Shown here: positions 48,928 to 57,754 of the stretch, piece after piece
Layout: each line of letters starts with the position of its first letter
How positions within the stretch are numbered: the stretch's first letter is position 1
Assembly (NCBI GenBank): GCA_963702765.1
Contig: CAVPEB010000037.1
Location: 8,768-72,767 of the forward strand
DNA from: DATMNR01 sp963702765
GTDB lineage: Bacteria; Chloroflexota; Ktedonobacteria; Ktedonobacterales; Ktedonobacteraceae
Length of the DNA stretch: 64,000 nt
Reading direction: 5' to 3'
The notes under the pieces: model-generated
What the model was told of the DNA's origin: nothing
Seen by the model: the letters and a program-made list of their open reading frames with translations, nothing else
The model's database searches: none
Made by a program: the position numbers and the translations under genes

Positions 48928-50712
48928 CTATTGTAGACAAGATTTCAGCTCTCCACAAAGCCTGAGAAAAACAGACTTTTCCTGAGACGATTGAAGGAAA
49001 GCAGACCCAAGCCAACCAGGATAGTAACAAATCTTTCCCCGAATGTTTCGGGCAGGGTGGTTCCCCGTCGGTGGCAACAGCAACACCGCGCCTGTCCCCG
49101 TGTAAGAGGCAGGCTTGACCCGTGGGTCAGAAATCGAGCAAGGGCGGGCCTTGCCCGTGTGTTTCATTTGGAGCAGATACGCTACGCCTAAGCGCGCAAC
49201 ATTCACTGAGGCGCAATAATCCCGATCGCCATGGTACTGACAGTCATCACAGTACATCCACCTCCCCCATTTCACGGCTGCTTTGCGATCAGAGGGCTCG
49301 CGATACGTTTTGGCTGGATGACCACAACGCGGGCAGGTGTGGGAAGTGCTGCGAGGTTGTTCGGTGTGGAACCGCAGGCCAATCAGATGGCATTTGTAGC
49401 GCAGGAGACGCCAGATTTCTCCACGGATCGTCGAGTTGTTGCGGTAGTTGCGCCAGCGCCCACGAACGCCTTTGCCCCGCCCAGTGGATTTCAAGGTTTT
49501 TAACGATTCCATCGAGAGAAGCGAGCAGTCATGCACCCGGCTTAACAGCACCAACACATTGCTCGCTAAATGGGCCATCGCACGATTGCGCTGCTCATAT
49601 TTGCGCCAACACCGATCCATTTCGCGACGCAGCAGCGCAAGCTTCTCATTGAACCAGAGGCGTTTGGAGTGATCGGGAGGCAAGGCATCCCGCTCGTGTT
49701 CGTAGGTGGCACCCTTCTGCTTCAACTGATCGATTTGCCGTCGGGTGCGGGCTTGTCGTCCATCAAAACCGCCAGTATTGAGAAAAAATGGCTTGCCGAC
49801 TTGTTCGTTGCGTTCGTCCACAGCGGTTGCTGTCAGTAACGTGTGCACGCCCCAGTCTGCTCCCAGCACGCGCTCGACGCTTTCCCAGGCGGGTAAGTCC
49901 GCTTTCTCCACCTCAACGATGAAGTCGAGCACCGCCATGCGTGAACCATCCGCTCGGTGCTCTTCTCGCAGGGTGGGAGCCATCAACTCCCCCTCTTTGA
50001 GACGTTCGCAGACAGCCTCTGGCAAAGGGATGATCGTGTCTACGTTGCGCCAGGACCAGACTCCTGCCTCGTCTGGATAGCGGAACCGGAACCGCGCCAC
50101 ACCTCCATCCAGATCAAGAGCTAAACGATAGGCCTGGCCTTTTTCGCGCCCATCGTCGCCTGCATACGTGAGCATGCCGACCTTCAAAAGTGGCACTGGT
50201 TGTAATTCCTCATACGTCCAGGGGAAACGGTCATGCGCGAAAAAGAAGTTGCAACAGTGCTCCACGACATTTTGCAGCGCGACAAAACTCGTTTCTTCCT
50301 CTTCCAGGTTGTGTTGTAAGGTGCTGAGGGCTTCCTTGATCGCGGCTCGCTGCTTTCCCGCAGGCCGCTGCTCGGTTTTAGGACGGATGAAGCCATCGGT
50401 TAAAATGGGCAAAACCTGCTCAAAGGCTTGCTTGCGTGCTGCTTGAGCACGCAGCACGCGGCCGATGACCTCGCTTTCACAGCGCCATTGCCGATCACCG
50501 TGTGACTTTGGGGAGCCCATGTACTTCCCAACCTGTTTCCAGGCAGGGCCAACACGATCTGCTTGGAAGTCATCGAGGTGGGGCCAGAGGAGTGCGAGGG
50601 CACCATTCACCACCTCGCGGCTGGCATCCAGTAATCGCAGGGCGTCAGCCTGTGCTTCATCAGGCAACCGCACATCGTAGGTTAGGGGCTGGTGAGTACG
50701 GCGTGTGCGCAT
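48928..50712 (-). CDS. tnpB: TnpB RNA-guided nuclease of IS607 element
   Basis: A 594-residue protein, long for TnpB. The RuvC catalytic set is present: Asp in LGADWGVHTL, Glu in LSMESLKTL and Asp in HGDRDYCASVN. A zinc ribbon lies between the last two (CPRCGHPAKTY ... YCDDCQYHGD). The N-terminal 280 residues are the WED/REC-like part. By family it is an RNA-guided DNA nuclease that helps retain the element, using a guide from the element's 3' end. The frame runs about 70 residues beyond the zinc ribbon (through GTGAVLLLPPTGNHPARN) into DNA that may be the element's end or flanking host sequence. Confidence 0.88.
   Translation of the reverse strand: MRTRRTHQPLTYDVRLPDEAQADALRLLDASREVVNGALALLWPHLDDFQADRVGPAWKQVGKYMGSPKSHGDRQWRCESEVIGRVLRAQAARKQAFEQVLPILTDGFIRPKTEQRPAGKQRAAIKEALSTLQHNLEEEETSFVALQNVVEHCCNFFFAHDRFPWTYEELQPVPLLKVGMLTYAGDDGREKGQAYRLALDLDGGVARFRFRYPDEAGVWSWRNVDTIIPLPEAVCERLKEGELMAPTLREEHRADGSRMAVLDFIVEVEKADLPAWESVERVLGADWGVHTLLTATAVDERNEQVGKPFFLNTGGFDGRQARTRRQIDQLKQKGATYEHERDALPPDHSKRLWFNEKLALLRREMDRCWRKYEQRNRAMAHLASNVLVLLSRVHDCSLLSMESLKTLKSTGRGKGVRGRWRNYRNNSTIRGEIWRLLRYKCHLIGLRFHTEQPRSTSHTCPRCGHPAKTYREPSDRKAAVKWGRWMYCDDCQYHGDRDYCASVNVARLGVAYLLQMKHTGKARPCSISDPRVKPASYTGTGAVLLLPPTGNHPARNIRGKICYYPGWLGSAFLQSSQEKSVFLRLCGELKSCLQ
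49000..49160 (-). ncRNA. Putative omega/reRNA scaffold overlapping the tnpB 3' end
   Basis: In tnpB sense this stretch is G/C-rich and foldable. It ends with GGGGAACCACCCTGCCCGAA and a hairpin whose arms CCCGAA/TTCGGG lie at 49036-49050, just before A/T-rich sequence. TnpB guide RNAs are encoded exactly there in related elements. Boundaries are approximate and no expression is shown. Confidence 0.4.
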
Positions 50713-51308
50713 TGCACCAGCTCCTTCTGCTTGTGGGATCGCATGCCATACAATCGACCGGAAAACGAGGCGATGAGCGCGAGCAAATCAGCGGTCAACT
50801 CCTGCTCCGGCGTCTTTTCTTCCCCTGGCTCCAACACGGTCAGCGTCACTCCAAAGCACGCAAACAGCGTTTCCAAAAATTCTTGTCCAAAGCGGGTCAA
50901 TCGGTCTTCGTAGGTGATGGCCACTTCTGCCACTTTATCCTCACAGACCAGCTTGAGTAAGCGCTGGAGGTGCCTGCGCCCGGCTTTGAGGCCACTACCA
51001 ATATCACAGAGCACGAGCGCCTCTTGCCCTTTCCGCTCAGTGGTTGCCCATAGGTGCAAACGTTCTAATTGCGTCTCCAGATCATCTTTTTGCCCATGCC
51101 CACTGACACGCCCATAGAGGATAAGCAGCCGCTCGTCGGATGCGCCAACCATCCGCTCGATCTCCGATCGTGGAATGCGCATCTCGCGGCCCACCTGGAT
51201 CACCTGAATACGCCCGGCTTTGATCCAACGCCTGACTGTCATTGGGTGCAACCCCAATTCATGGGCGGCTGCTCCGACTCGGAACAACTTCTGTGCTTGC
51301 TTTGCCAT
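50682..51308 (-). CDS. tnpA: IS607-type serine recombinase TnpA
   Basis: A 208-residue transposase. ATG 51308 follows GAGGTGAT. It has an N-terminal MerR-like helix-turn-helix (LFRVGAAAHELGLHPMTVRRWIKAG) and a small serine-resolvase catalytic domain with nucleophile Ser in LYGRVSGHGQKDDLETQ. Conserved arginines lie in EDRLTRFGQEFLE. Unlike classic resolvases, the HTH is at the N-terminus, as is standard for IS607. It catalyses excision and integration at short GG-type sites. Its gene overlaps tnpB, indicating coupled translation. Confidence 0.92.
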   Translation of the reverse strand: MAKQAQKLFRVGAAAHELGLHPMTVRRWIKAGRIQVIQVGREMRIPRSEIERMVGASDERLLILYGRVSGHGQKDDLETQLERLHLWATTERKGQEALVLCDIGSGLKAGRRHLQRLLKLVCEDKVAEVAITYEDRLTRFGQEFLETLFACFGVTLTVLEPGEEKTPEQELTADLLALIASFSGRLYGMRSHKQKELVQCAHAVLTSP

Positions 51309-51390
51309 AGATCTATCACCTCTATCAATAACTAATGATAGTATACGATAGTGAACGCTATTTGGCAACTGCCTTCAACCCTAGACTTCG

Positions 51391-51464
51391 AAAAGCAGCA
51401 TAGACTGACCTTCTTCTTGAACGTGGCTAGTCTCGTTCAGGAAGGAAGCAGTTTATGCTGCTTT
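51391..51464. terminator. Long stem-loop upstream of the amidotransferase gene
   Basis: AAAGCAGCATA (51392-51402) pairs with TATGCTGCTTT (51454-51464). Inside, a CCTTCTTCTTGAACG / CGTTCAGGAAGG stem continues the fold. A short T-rich tail (TTTATTAG) follows. It may be a terminator for unseen upstream transcription or a leader element of the next gene. Confidence 0.45.
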
Positions 51465-51586
51465 ATTAGCCTTTGCATGTTGCATGGGCAATCACATATA
51501 ATCTTACAAATGGCTTGAGAGGCCACAATTTCAAATGTAGCATTATTTGAAAGACCTCATCTTTCCTGAATGAAAGGACGCACGAA

Positions 51587-52303
51587 ATGAAGCGAGTACT
51601 GGCTCTCCAATTTTGTTGGGATGATCCACCCGGCTATCTTGGCGATATCATGCAAGAACACAACATCCATTATGAGATTGTCGAAGTCGATAAATACCCG
51701 GTCCCAGACCCGACTCAGTTTGACGCCATTCTCGCCATGGGCGGATTGCAACATGTAGGCGAAAATGAAAAATATCCATACCTGGTTGGAGTAGAGTCAA
51801 TGATTCGCAAAGCAGTTGCAGAGGACATTCCCTATCTTGGAATTTGCCTGGGAGGCCAGCTACTGGCGCATGCGTTGGGAGCGCCGGTCAAACGGCATTC
51901 CATTACTCCGCTCGGTTTCTTTGACGTTGAGACAACACGCATGGGAAAAGATGATCCACTCTTCCATGGCTTACCGGACAGGGTGCAGGTGTTTCACTGG
52001 CATGAAGATACTTTTGATATCCCACAGGAAGCTATTCAACTGGCTTGCAATACGCAAACCGAAAATCAAGCCTTTCGTTATGGCCGCCACGCTTACGGAA
52101 CGCAATATCACATTGAAGTAACACCTGAAATAATTGATATGTGGTTCCATTTTCCTGAGTACAGGCAGGAAATAGTGAGTGCTTTAGGGGAAGATGCGGT
52201 AGACAACTATGTGAGTGAAAGCGCCAGTCTCTTTCCTCTTTACCGTCAACATTCGCGCATCATGTTCGAGAACTTCTTGAAATTAGCGGGGTTATTTAAC
52301 TGA
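51587..52303 (+). CDS. Class I glutamine amidotransferase, GMP-synthase-like
   Basis: A 238-residue single-domain protein. It has the nucleophile elbow GICLGGQLLAHALG with Cys near residue 85, and His/Glu of the triad in QYHIEVTPE. This family resembles YfeJ/guaA-N-like amidotransferases acting alone or with an unlinked partner. ATG 51587 is preceded by GAAAGGA. It converges with the methyltransferase gene, the two coding ends overlapping by 8 bp. The amide acceptor is unknown. Confidence 0.9.
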   Translation: MKRVLALQFCWDDPPGYLGDIMQEHNIHYEIVEVDKYPVPDPTQFDAILAMGGLQHVGENEKYPYLVGVESMIRKAVAEDIPYLGICLGGQLLAHALGAPVKRHSITPLGFFDVETTRMGKDDPLFHGLPDRVQVFHWHEDTFDIPQEAIQLACNTQTENQAFRYGRHAYGTQYHIEVTPEIIDMWFHFPEYRQEIVSALGEDAVDNYVSESASLFPLYRQHSRIMFENFLKLAGLFN

Positions 52304-53474
52304 ACCGCTCACTAAGCAGCGTTTCTAAATATGGCGTGACACCCCAGTATGCTTTCAGCTCCTGGTATTCCTGCAGATACCTGGCTTTGTCTCTTTGTGT
52401 TCGCCTGATAGCTCGTATCATCAAGTTTTTATCAGTGTGTTCAGGTGAAACGAACTCGACAACATCGGTCTTGTAGCCCATAATGCGCAGGATCAGCGCG
52501 CGAAACGTATCAGTAAGGATATCAGACAGGCGCTGCTTGAGAATGCCATCCTGAAATACGGGGGCAAAAGGTTTCACAGCATGCAATTGTCTGTGGAGAT
52601 GGAGATGACAACAGGGAGCACACATAATCAGGCGTGCTTCAGATGTGATTCCCTGGTACATTGCCTCATCGGTCGCCGTATCACAGGCATGCAACGCCAA
52701 TACGATATCTGGGGACTCCTGTGGGACAAAATCGATAATGGCCGATGTTAGGAAACAGGCTTGTGAAAATCCAAGCTCATCGCTCTGTCGATTGTCCTTT
52801 TGTATCAACGTTGCATTAGTATCGATGCCTGTCAATTGAGCCGGGATCCCTCGGACATTGTTCAAATAGTGGTAGGTCGCAAAGGACAGGTAAGCAGAGC
52901 CACAACCGCAGTCGAGGATGTGAATAGGTTTTGTATCAAAATGCTCAAGTTCGCCTGTATGCTCAACCAGTTTGAGAAATTCATTGATCTGAGAAAACTT
53001 TCCTTGCATACTAGATCGAACTCGCCCCTGGGCATCCATAATGCCGGTTGCTTGTAAGAATGAGTCGGGTGTATCTGCTGGCAGCAGTAGCTTTTTACTG
53101 ACATCATGAGCAAGGTGAAGGTCAAGGTTAGCTTTGGAAGCTTTGTCCCTGTGAAGAATAACTTTACCCTTAGGAGTAATTTGCACTCGCAAATCTTCCG
53201 AGGTCGACTGAACAAGCAGAGAATTGAATGGCAAAGCAAGGATTTCATCGAGTTTTTGATTGGCCTGCGAACCCTGGTAGTTTTTGGTAATATCTTGCTT
53301 CTGACTAAAATAGGAAAATTGCAGGTAACGTTCGTTTTTGATCAAAACCGGGCGAACAATAACCTGCCTCCACATGGAGTCAGCATCTTGCGATCGACCT
53401 TTCATTGTGAGGCGCACAAATACCTGCTCGTCCAGCACAAGACGCTTTACTTGTTCTTTATATTCCACAACCAT
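52296..53474 (-). CDS. SAM-dependent methyltransferase, Methyltransf_32-like
   Basis: A 392-residue protein. The N-terminal 160 residues form a separate domain (EQVKRLVLDEQVFVRLT and on). The C-terminal half has the SAM motif HILDCGCGSAYLSFATYHYL, IDTNATLIQ, and the family-specific LALHACDTATDEAMYQG and APCCHLHLHRQL. The HACD...PCCH pattern is that of Methyltransf_32, related to TRM13-type and METTL25-like enzymes, often acting on RNA or protein. The conserved cysteines may bind a metal. ATG 53474 is the start. The universal stress protein gene is 21 bp upstream on the same strand, so they may share a transcript. Confidence 0.85.
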   Translation of the reverse strand: MVVEYKEQVKRLVLDEQVFVRLTMKGRSQDADSMWRQVIVRPVLIKNERYLQFSYFSQKQDITKNYQGSQANQKLDEILALPFNSLLVQSTSEDLRVQITPKGKVILHRDKASKANLDLHLAHDVSKKLLLPADTPDSFLQATGIMDAQGRVRSSMQGKFSQINEFLKLVEHTGELEHFDTKPIHILDCGCGSAYLSFATYHYLNNVRGIPAQLTGIDTNATLIQKDNRQSDELGFSQACFLTSAIIDFVPQESPDIVLALHACDTATDEAMYQGITSEARLIMCAPCCHLHLHRQLHAVKPFAPVFQDGILKQRLSDILTDTFRALILRIMGYKTDVVEFVSPEHTDKNLMIRAIRRTQRDKARYLQEYQELKAYWGVTPYLETLLSERFS

Positions 53475-53495
53475 TATACAACCACGTCTAACAAC

Positions 53496-53978
53496 TTATT
53501 TGACAATCAGCACCGGACAGCTCGCTTTCTCAATCAAAGCATGGCTAACACTTCCCATAATTGCACCTCGAAGCGTACTCAGGCCTCGGGTGCCAATCAC
53601 TATAATATCAGCCTTGGTTTCATCGGCTACCTTCAAGATTCCCTCGTCTACCCTGTTATCTACAACGACACGGCCGGTAACGGTTACATCCGGCGATGTG
53701 ACGAGATTCTTGATTTCTGCTACTGCTGCATCCACAATCTCCTGCGCATGGACTAGTTCCTCAGAATCGGTCTCTTCACGTACCATCGGGACTTCATGAC
53801 GTGGCTCCCCTGGTACTTCTACCGTTGCCCTTTCCTGAGTGACCGGATGAACATGTAAGTGTACATAAATAACTGTCACTTCTGCCTCTTGACGGCGGTC
53901 TGCCACCTGAGCGCTAAAACGAACAGCTCTCTCGGCATATTCTGAGCCATCAGTTGGAACAAGTACATGATAAATCAC
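53496..53978 (-). CDS. Universal stress protein (UspA family)
   Basis: A 160-residue protein. GTG 53978 is the start, with GGGAG 8 nt upstream. It begins IYHVLVPTDGSEYAERAV, and the C-terminal ATP-binding loop is IVIGTRGLSTLRGAIMGSVSHALI (G-2x-G-9x-G-S/T type), followed by CPVLIVK. An insertion of about 35 residues after the first strand (HVHPVTQERATVEVPGE) makes it slightly longer than usual. This is the nucleotide-binding branch of the family. Its cellular role is stress-linked but unspecified. Confidence 0.93.
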   Translation of the reverse strand: MIYHVLVPTDGSEYAERAVRFSAQVADRRQEAEVTVIYVHLHVHPVTQERATVEVPGEPRHEVPMVREETDSEELVHAQEIVDAAVAEIKNLVTSPDVTVTGRVVVDNRVDEGILKVADETKADIIVIGTRGLSTLRGAIMGSVSHALIEKASCPVLIVK

Positions 53979-54469
53979 AGGCAGGACTCCCTTCTCTTAT
54001 TGAAGCATATCACCGTTGATACAAATATAAATGAGGCTCCACGTTGTTCTCGAATACCCCTTTGAGAATAGTCTATCCCAATTTGCTGGTCAGCGTCTAG
54101 AGCATTCATCACAATCAAAACACAATTGATGAACTTTTACGAAGATTTTAATGTTTCTTGTTTAAATTTATTTCCTTTTCTTCAACGTTTCTGCTATACT
54201 TGCACAAATATACGCTCTCATCCGATTCTTATTCAATGCAGACAGATGAACATAAAACGTATGTTATTATCATGTTATATTAATGTTAATTAACAAATAC
54301 ATCGGGATACCTTTAAGGGCCGTATTATCTATCGTCCTACCGTCGATATGTCGGCCAGCAAACACGGGTTGGCTCTACCGGCCCTCACTATATACATTAT
54401 CCCGATGTATTCGTTATATTCATTGATACATTTCCTAAAACGTTGGATCGCAAGGAGCAATCGACATCG
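53979..54469. other. Intergenic region between stress-protein and phosphatase genes
   Basis: A 491-bp divergent gap, A/T-rich up to 54,300. TGCTATACT at 54192-54200 could be an extended -10 for the phosphatase gene. The 116-bp palindromic element at 54296-54411 fills most of the remainder. No gene is seen. Confidence 0.5.
54296..54411. repeat. Palindromic intergenic element
   Basis: Outer arms AATACATCGGGATA (54296-54309) and TATCCCGATGTATT (54398-54411) are exact reverse complements. Inside, AGGGCCG and CGGCCCT pair again, with further GTCGGCC/GGCC repeats. It is a multi-stem non-coding unit, possibly a small mobile repeat. Confidence 0.55.
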
Positions 54470-55462
54470 ATGTCGCAAACTGAAACAGGCTGGCTACATC
54501 ATCGCAGAGGGGGTTTTCATAAATCTTTGCATGGTGAAGTGAGAACTTTGCAGCCGCTTCCGTCAAACTCCATTACTTCGGATGACCGCCTGCCATTCAA
54601 GATTGTGGGATATAGTCTACCCTGTGAAAGACATCCACAACGCAATGAAGACAGTTTACTCATAGAAGAACGCACCGGTCTCATAGCCGTTTACGACGGT
54701 GTGGGGGGTAGCGCAGCGGGTGACATCGCATCACAGGCTGCCAAACGTGCAACACTTTCGGGTTGGAAAAGCGCTCTCGGACAGATTCATAAACGTCGCA
54801 GCATACACAGTTTTCTAAATGAATGCGATAAAGTCGATTTATGTACATTACTCCAACATCTTATAGAGCTTGCAGATGAAACAATACGCACAGACGGCGT
54901 CATGGAAGCTGGTACTGATGACCTTGCCACAACTGTAGCCATTGCTGCGCTTTGTCACCATTCAGGAAAAAACGAATTCAATCTGGTGTATGCTCATGTA
55001 GGCGATAGCAGGGTTTACTTATTGCAGAAGGACGAACCTCTTAAACGTTTGACCATCGACGACGGACTTTTAGGCAAGTTGATCGAGAATGAAATTGTCA
55101 ACGAGGAAGACGCTCGTCGAATTGATCAAGCAATGCATGCAGAAGATCTCAGCGAGGCAGAAATTAGCTATTTCCGCATGCGCGGGGGCATTACCCAGGC
55201 ATTAGGCGGACCACTCTCTCCAGAAATCCATGTTGACGAAATTCCCATCTCTATTGGTGACCGCATTCTCATATGTACAGATGGCATCCACGATAATCTT
55301 ACCGATCTCGAAATCGAAGACATATTGCGCAAAGCTCCTCGTAATGCTGCTTCGCGGCTTCTTGTGGAATATGCTCTCCAGCGTTCGCGCGAAGAACGTC
55401 AAATCACTATACGCGCGAAACCCGATGATATGACTGCAATTGTGCTAACCCGTCGCTACTAA
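54470..55462 (+). CDS. PP2C-type serine/threonine protein phosphatase
   Basis: A 330-residue cytoplasmic protein. The PP2C motifs are RNEDSLLIEE, LIAVYDGVGGSAAGD (metal-binding Asp), YAHVGDSRVYLL, ILICTDGIHDNL and DDMTAIVL. ATG 54470 has GGAG about 12 nt upstream; TTG 54443 is an alternative. An acidic insertion (about residues 200-240) follows the GDSR motif. It removes phosphate from Ser/Thr of partner proteins, acting against Hanks-type kinases, none of which lies in the window. It is a single gene, followed by an independent lipoprotein gene. Confidence 0.92.
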   Translation: MSQTETGWLHHRRGGFHKSLHGEVRTLQPLPSNSITSDDRLPFKIVGYSLPCERHPQRNEDSLLIEERTGLIAVYDGVGGSAAGDIASQAAKRATLSGWKSALGQIHKRRSIHSFLNECDKVDLCTLLQHLIELADETIRTDGVMEAGTDDLATTVAIAALCHHSGKNEFNLVYAHVGDSRVYLLQKDEPLKRLTIDDGLLGKLIENEIVNEEDARRIDQAMHAEDLSEAEISYFRMRGGITQALGGPLSPEIHVDEIPISIGDRILICTDGIHDNLTDLEIEDILRKAPRNAASRLLVEYALQRSREERQITIRAKPDDMTAIVLTRRY

Positions 55463-55593
55463 AAGCAAGCGAAGCAGGCATTCCAAAAGTACCACCTAAT
55501 TTCATGCTTGCTCTCGTTTATGTTATTCGTGTGCTACACTCGAACATAGGTTTATATTTTTAAAGACCAATCCTGGTGCCAATTGGAGGATCT

Positions 55594-56301
55594 GTGCGTA
55601 CTAGCCAGAAATTCTGGTATATTTTTAGTCTTTTTTTGATTATCCTGCTTGCTGGATGCGGAGCTGGACAAAGCAGTCATGTTTTGCAAATGCAACCAAT
55701 TACAACTGATAGCCTCAATATCGCTCAACATCCAACTCCCACAACCTCTATCACGATACCCAAGCAAATAGCCACTGTTGTAAGCACTGCTCCAAGTCAA
55801 ACGAATACGAACGGTGCGCCACCAACTACTGTTTCCGGTCCTGTCAACGGACCCGCTCCCTACGGCCCACCCCCACAGATGACATCTGAAGAGTACCAGC
55901 TCACCCAGCAACTCTTTGCACTCATCAATCATGATAGAGCCCTACGTGGCCTCTATCCATTCGTCTGGAACGCTACACTAGCAGGCGGAGCGCGCCTGCA
56001 CAGTTGGAACATGGTTCACTGTGGATTTAGCCACACCTGCCCTGATGGATTAGATCAATGCGTACGCATTGCCAATGAAGGTTTTGCCGGATTTACGGAT
56101 TGTGGCGAGTGCATTGGCCTGGCCGGCCCATCCACACCACCATGGAATAACGTATATGCAGTGCAAGAGAGTATGATCAATGAGGGGCCTACTGGATGGC
56201 ATTTCATACACCTGACCAGCACCACGCTCCACCGCGTTGGTGTCGGTATCTACGTAGATAGCAGCGGGTGGGTCTGGTTCACTGAGGATATGGTAAGTTA
56301 A
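55594..56301 (+). CDS. CAP/SCP-domain lipoprotein
   Basis: A 235-residue exported protein. GTG 55594 follows GGAGGA and gives MRTSQKFWYIFSLFLIILLAGCG, a lipoprotein signal with lipobox LAGC. A Thr/Pro-rich linker (about 30-100) leads to a CAP domain (about 110-235): LINHDRALRGLYPFVWNATL, ARLHSWNMVHCGFSH (first His), and WHFIHLTSTTLHRVGVGIY. The cysteine pairs around GFSHTCPDGLDQC and FTDCGECIG probably form disulfides. The function of bacterial CAP proteins is mostly unknown; a cell-surface role is likely. The IS630 element begins about 90 bp after its stop. Confidence 0.87.
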   Translation: MRTSQKFWYIFSLFLIILLAGCGAGQSSHVLQMQPITTDSLNIAQHPTPTTSITIPKQIATVVSTAPSQTNTNGAPPTTVSGPVNGPAPYGPPPQMTSEEYQLTQQLFALINHDRALRGLYPFVWNATLAGGARLHSWNMVHCGFSHTCPDGLDQCVRIANEGFAGFTDCGECIGLAGPSTPPWNNVYAVQESMINEGPTGWHFIHLTSTTLHRVGVGIYVDSSGWVWFTEDMVS

Positions 56302-56380
56302 AGAAACTAAAATAGGGTGACCGCAAAGGTAAGCCTCTACTATACTGATGCTTACTCTCCTAATACTCACCAGGTTATTT

Positions 56381-56389
56381 CTATGCTGC
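56381..56389 (-). pseudogene. Last three codons of the interrupted glycosidase gene
   Basis: Rejoining across the IS630 element at its single TA gives ...AAA ATT ATA CTA GCA GCA TAG. The stop TAG lies at 56383-56381 (minus strand). This identifies the original 3' end of the glycosidase gene whose other parts are at 57755-58078 and 62221-63010. Confidence 0.6.
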
Positions 56390-57754
56390 TAGTGGTCAGT
56401 TGGCAATTGAGTAGCCATGCAGAACAGCAGCCCCTGACCCACCAAGACGTCGCAGTCGGGCACGTTCACGCCTCCGTCGCCGCTTGCCATTCCAAACAAA
56501 CGGTGTAGGCTTGCGGTTCCAGCCCGTCACGGTTTGCTCCAACCAGTCGATGACTTGCTGAGCGCTTTGCGGATGCTGGCCCGCGAGGGCGCGACGCACG
56601 ATGATGCGTTGCAGCGACTCGGCCATGTTGAGCCACGAGCCAGAGAGCGGCGTGTAGAGCGGCAAGATGCCGCGTTGCAGTAGCCAGCGCACCATGTGGT
56701 ACGACAGATGCCCCGCCAGATTATCCCAGATCAGGATCAGGCGCAAGGCGGGAGTGGGCTTGGGGCGCTCATAGGACCAGTACCAATGCTGCCAGGTGAG
56801 CAGCAGCGGATGATCCTCTGGCAAGGGTACACGCACCGCAAGGGGCTCCTGGTCCAGGAGATCGAGTGCCTGTTGCAGTTCCTCCTGCAGCCAGGGATGC
56901 AGCACGGCATTGGGCGCAGAAAGGACACCTTTGGCATGCACGTCTCCGGTGGCCGGACGGAAAAGCGTCAACAACTTGGCTGTTCCCCCACGCACGTACT
57001 CGTGGGGCTGCAGAGTCGGCTTGCCTTCCCGATGCCAGTCTTCTCCCGCCTGGGGAATGGCTTGATAGGGGCCAGCCTCATCCTGGCACCACAGCGGCAA
57101 TCCGGCCTCTTCCGCTAACTCGTAGGCGTATTCAATCAGGCGTTTTTTTCCCCGGCCTTGGGATCCTGAACCGTAACCGTGCCTGCTTTGCGTACCCGGA
57201 CTGCGGTGCCAGTTGGACACCACGTCCTTGTTTTCCCAAAGCCATACCCGGCTTCATGTAGCACCTCACGCACCGTACTCACGCCCACCGCAGGCAAGGC
57301 TTGCTTGCGTAACGCATTCCTCAAGGTTATCAGGGACCATGTCGCCGTCTGATCCTGCTCTCGGTCCGGGGCTCGCTCCGGCTCCTGCACGATCCGTTCC
57401 CGTTGCTCAGGTGTATAGGTCTCTTTGCGGCCACGTCCCGGCGCAATCAACAGCGCAGCCAGTCCTCGCTGATTGAAGCGCTCCACCAACTGACTGATAC
57501 TATCTCCGCTCTTGTAGCCCGCCTTCAGTGCAGCCTCGGTATAGGGCTTCCCGGCTTGCACGGCCAGAAGCGCTTTCGCTCGTTTGACCACATCCATTCG
57601 CTCGCTGGTGGCTTTGACCATGCGCTGCAAGGCCTGTTCTTCTTCCTGGCTCAAGATTCGCAAGGGATGTGCTGCTTTCATGCTCGTTCCCTCCTCCTCT
57701 TCAGCTTACCTCCTTTCAATACTCATGGCAAGCTCTTTGCCAACTGACCCACTA
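56390..57754 (-). mobile_element. IS630-family insertion sequence
   Basis: About 1.36 kb, flanked by TA on both sides (56390-56391 and 57753-57754), the IS630/Tc1 target duplication. Terminal inverted repeats begin GTGGTCAGTTGGCAA on the left (56392) and GTGGGTCAGTTGGCAA on the right (from 57752 inward), differing by one base. It contains one transposase in two overlapping frames. It interrupts the 3' end of the glycosidase gene. Confidence 0.88.
56396..57681 (-). CDS. IS630-family transposase, probably made by -1 frameshifting
   Basis: The first frame (57681 to 57136, 181 residues) starts MKAAHPLRILSQEEEQALQ after GAGGAGGG. It holds the N-terminal HTH pair (AALKAGYKSGDSISQLVERF). It ends soon after DPKAGEKNA. 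The second frame carries the DDE domain: CQDEAGPYQ (Asp), LIWDNLAGHLS (Asp) and GSWLNMAESLQRI (Glu). The junction at 57143-57149 is A7C in sense, read GAA AAA AAC, which fits the slippery heptamer A AAA AAC. A -1 slip gives EKN-RLIEYAYELAEE and one protein of about 428 residues. The stop lies within the left inverted repeat. All three acidic catalytic residues are kept. Confidence 0.82.

Larger units (their letters stand above)
48928..51368 (-). mobile_element. IS607-family insertion sequence
   Basis: A serine recombinase gene (tnpA) and tnpB overlap by 31 bp, the IS607 arrangement. IS607 elements have no inverted ends and make no target duplication, so the true limits cannot be set from one copy. 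The left limit is probably near 48,930-49,060 and the right limit near 51,310-51,390. The element sits directly behind the LacI-type regulator gene. Both genes look intact. Confidence 0.8.

Noticed and set aside
50184..50680. Open frames opposite tnpB
   Set aside because: They mirror the tnpB coding sequence and have no independent start signals.
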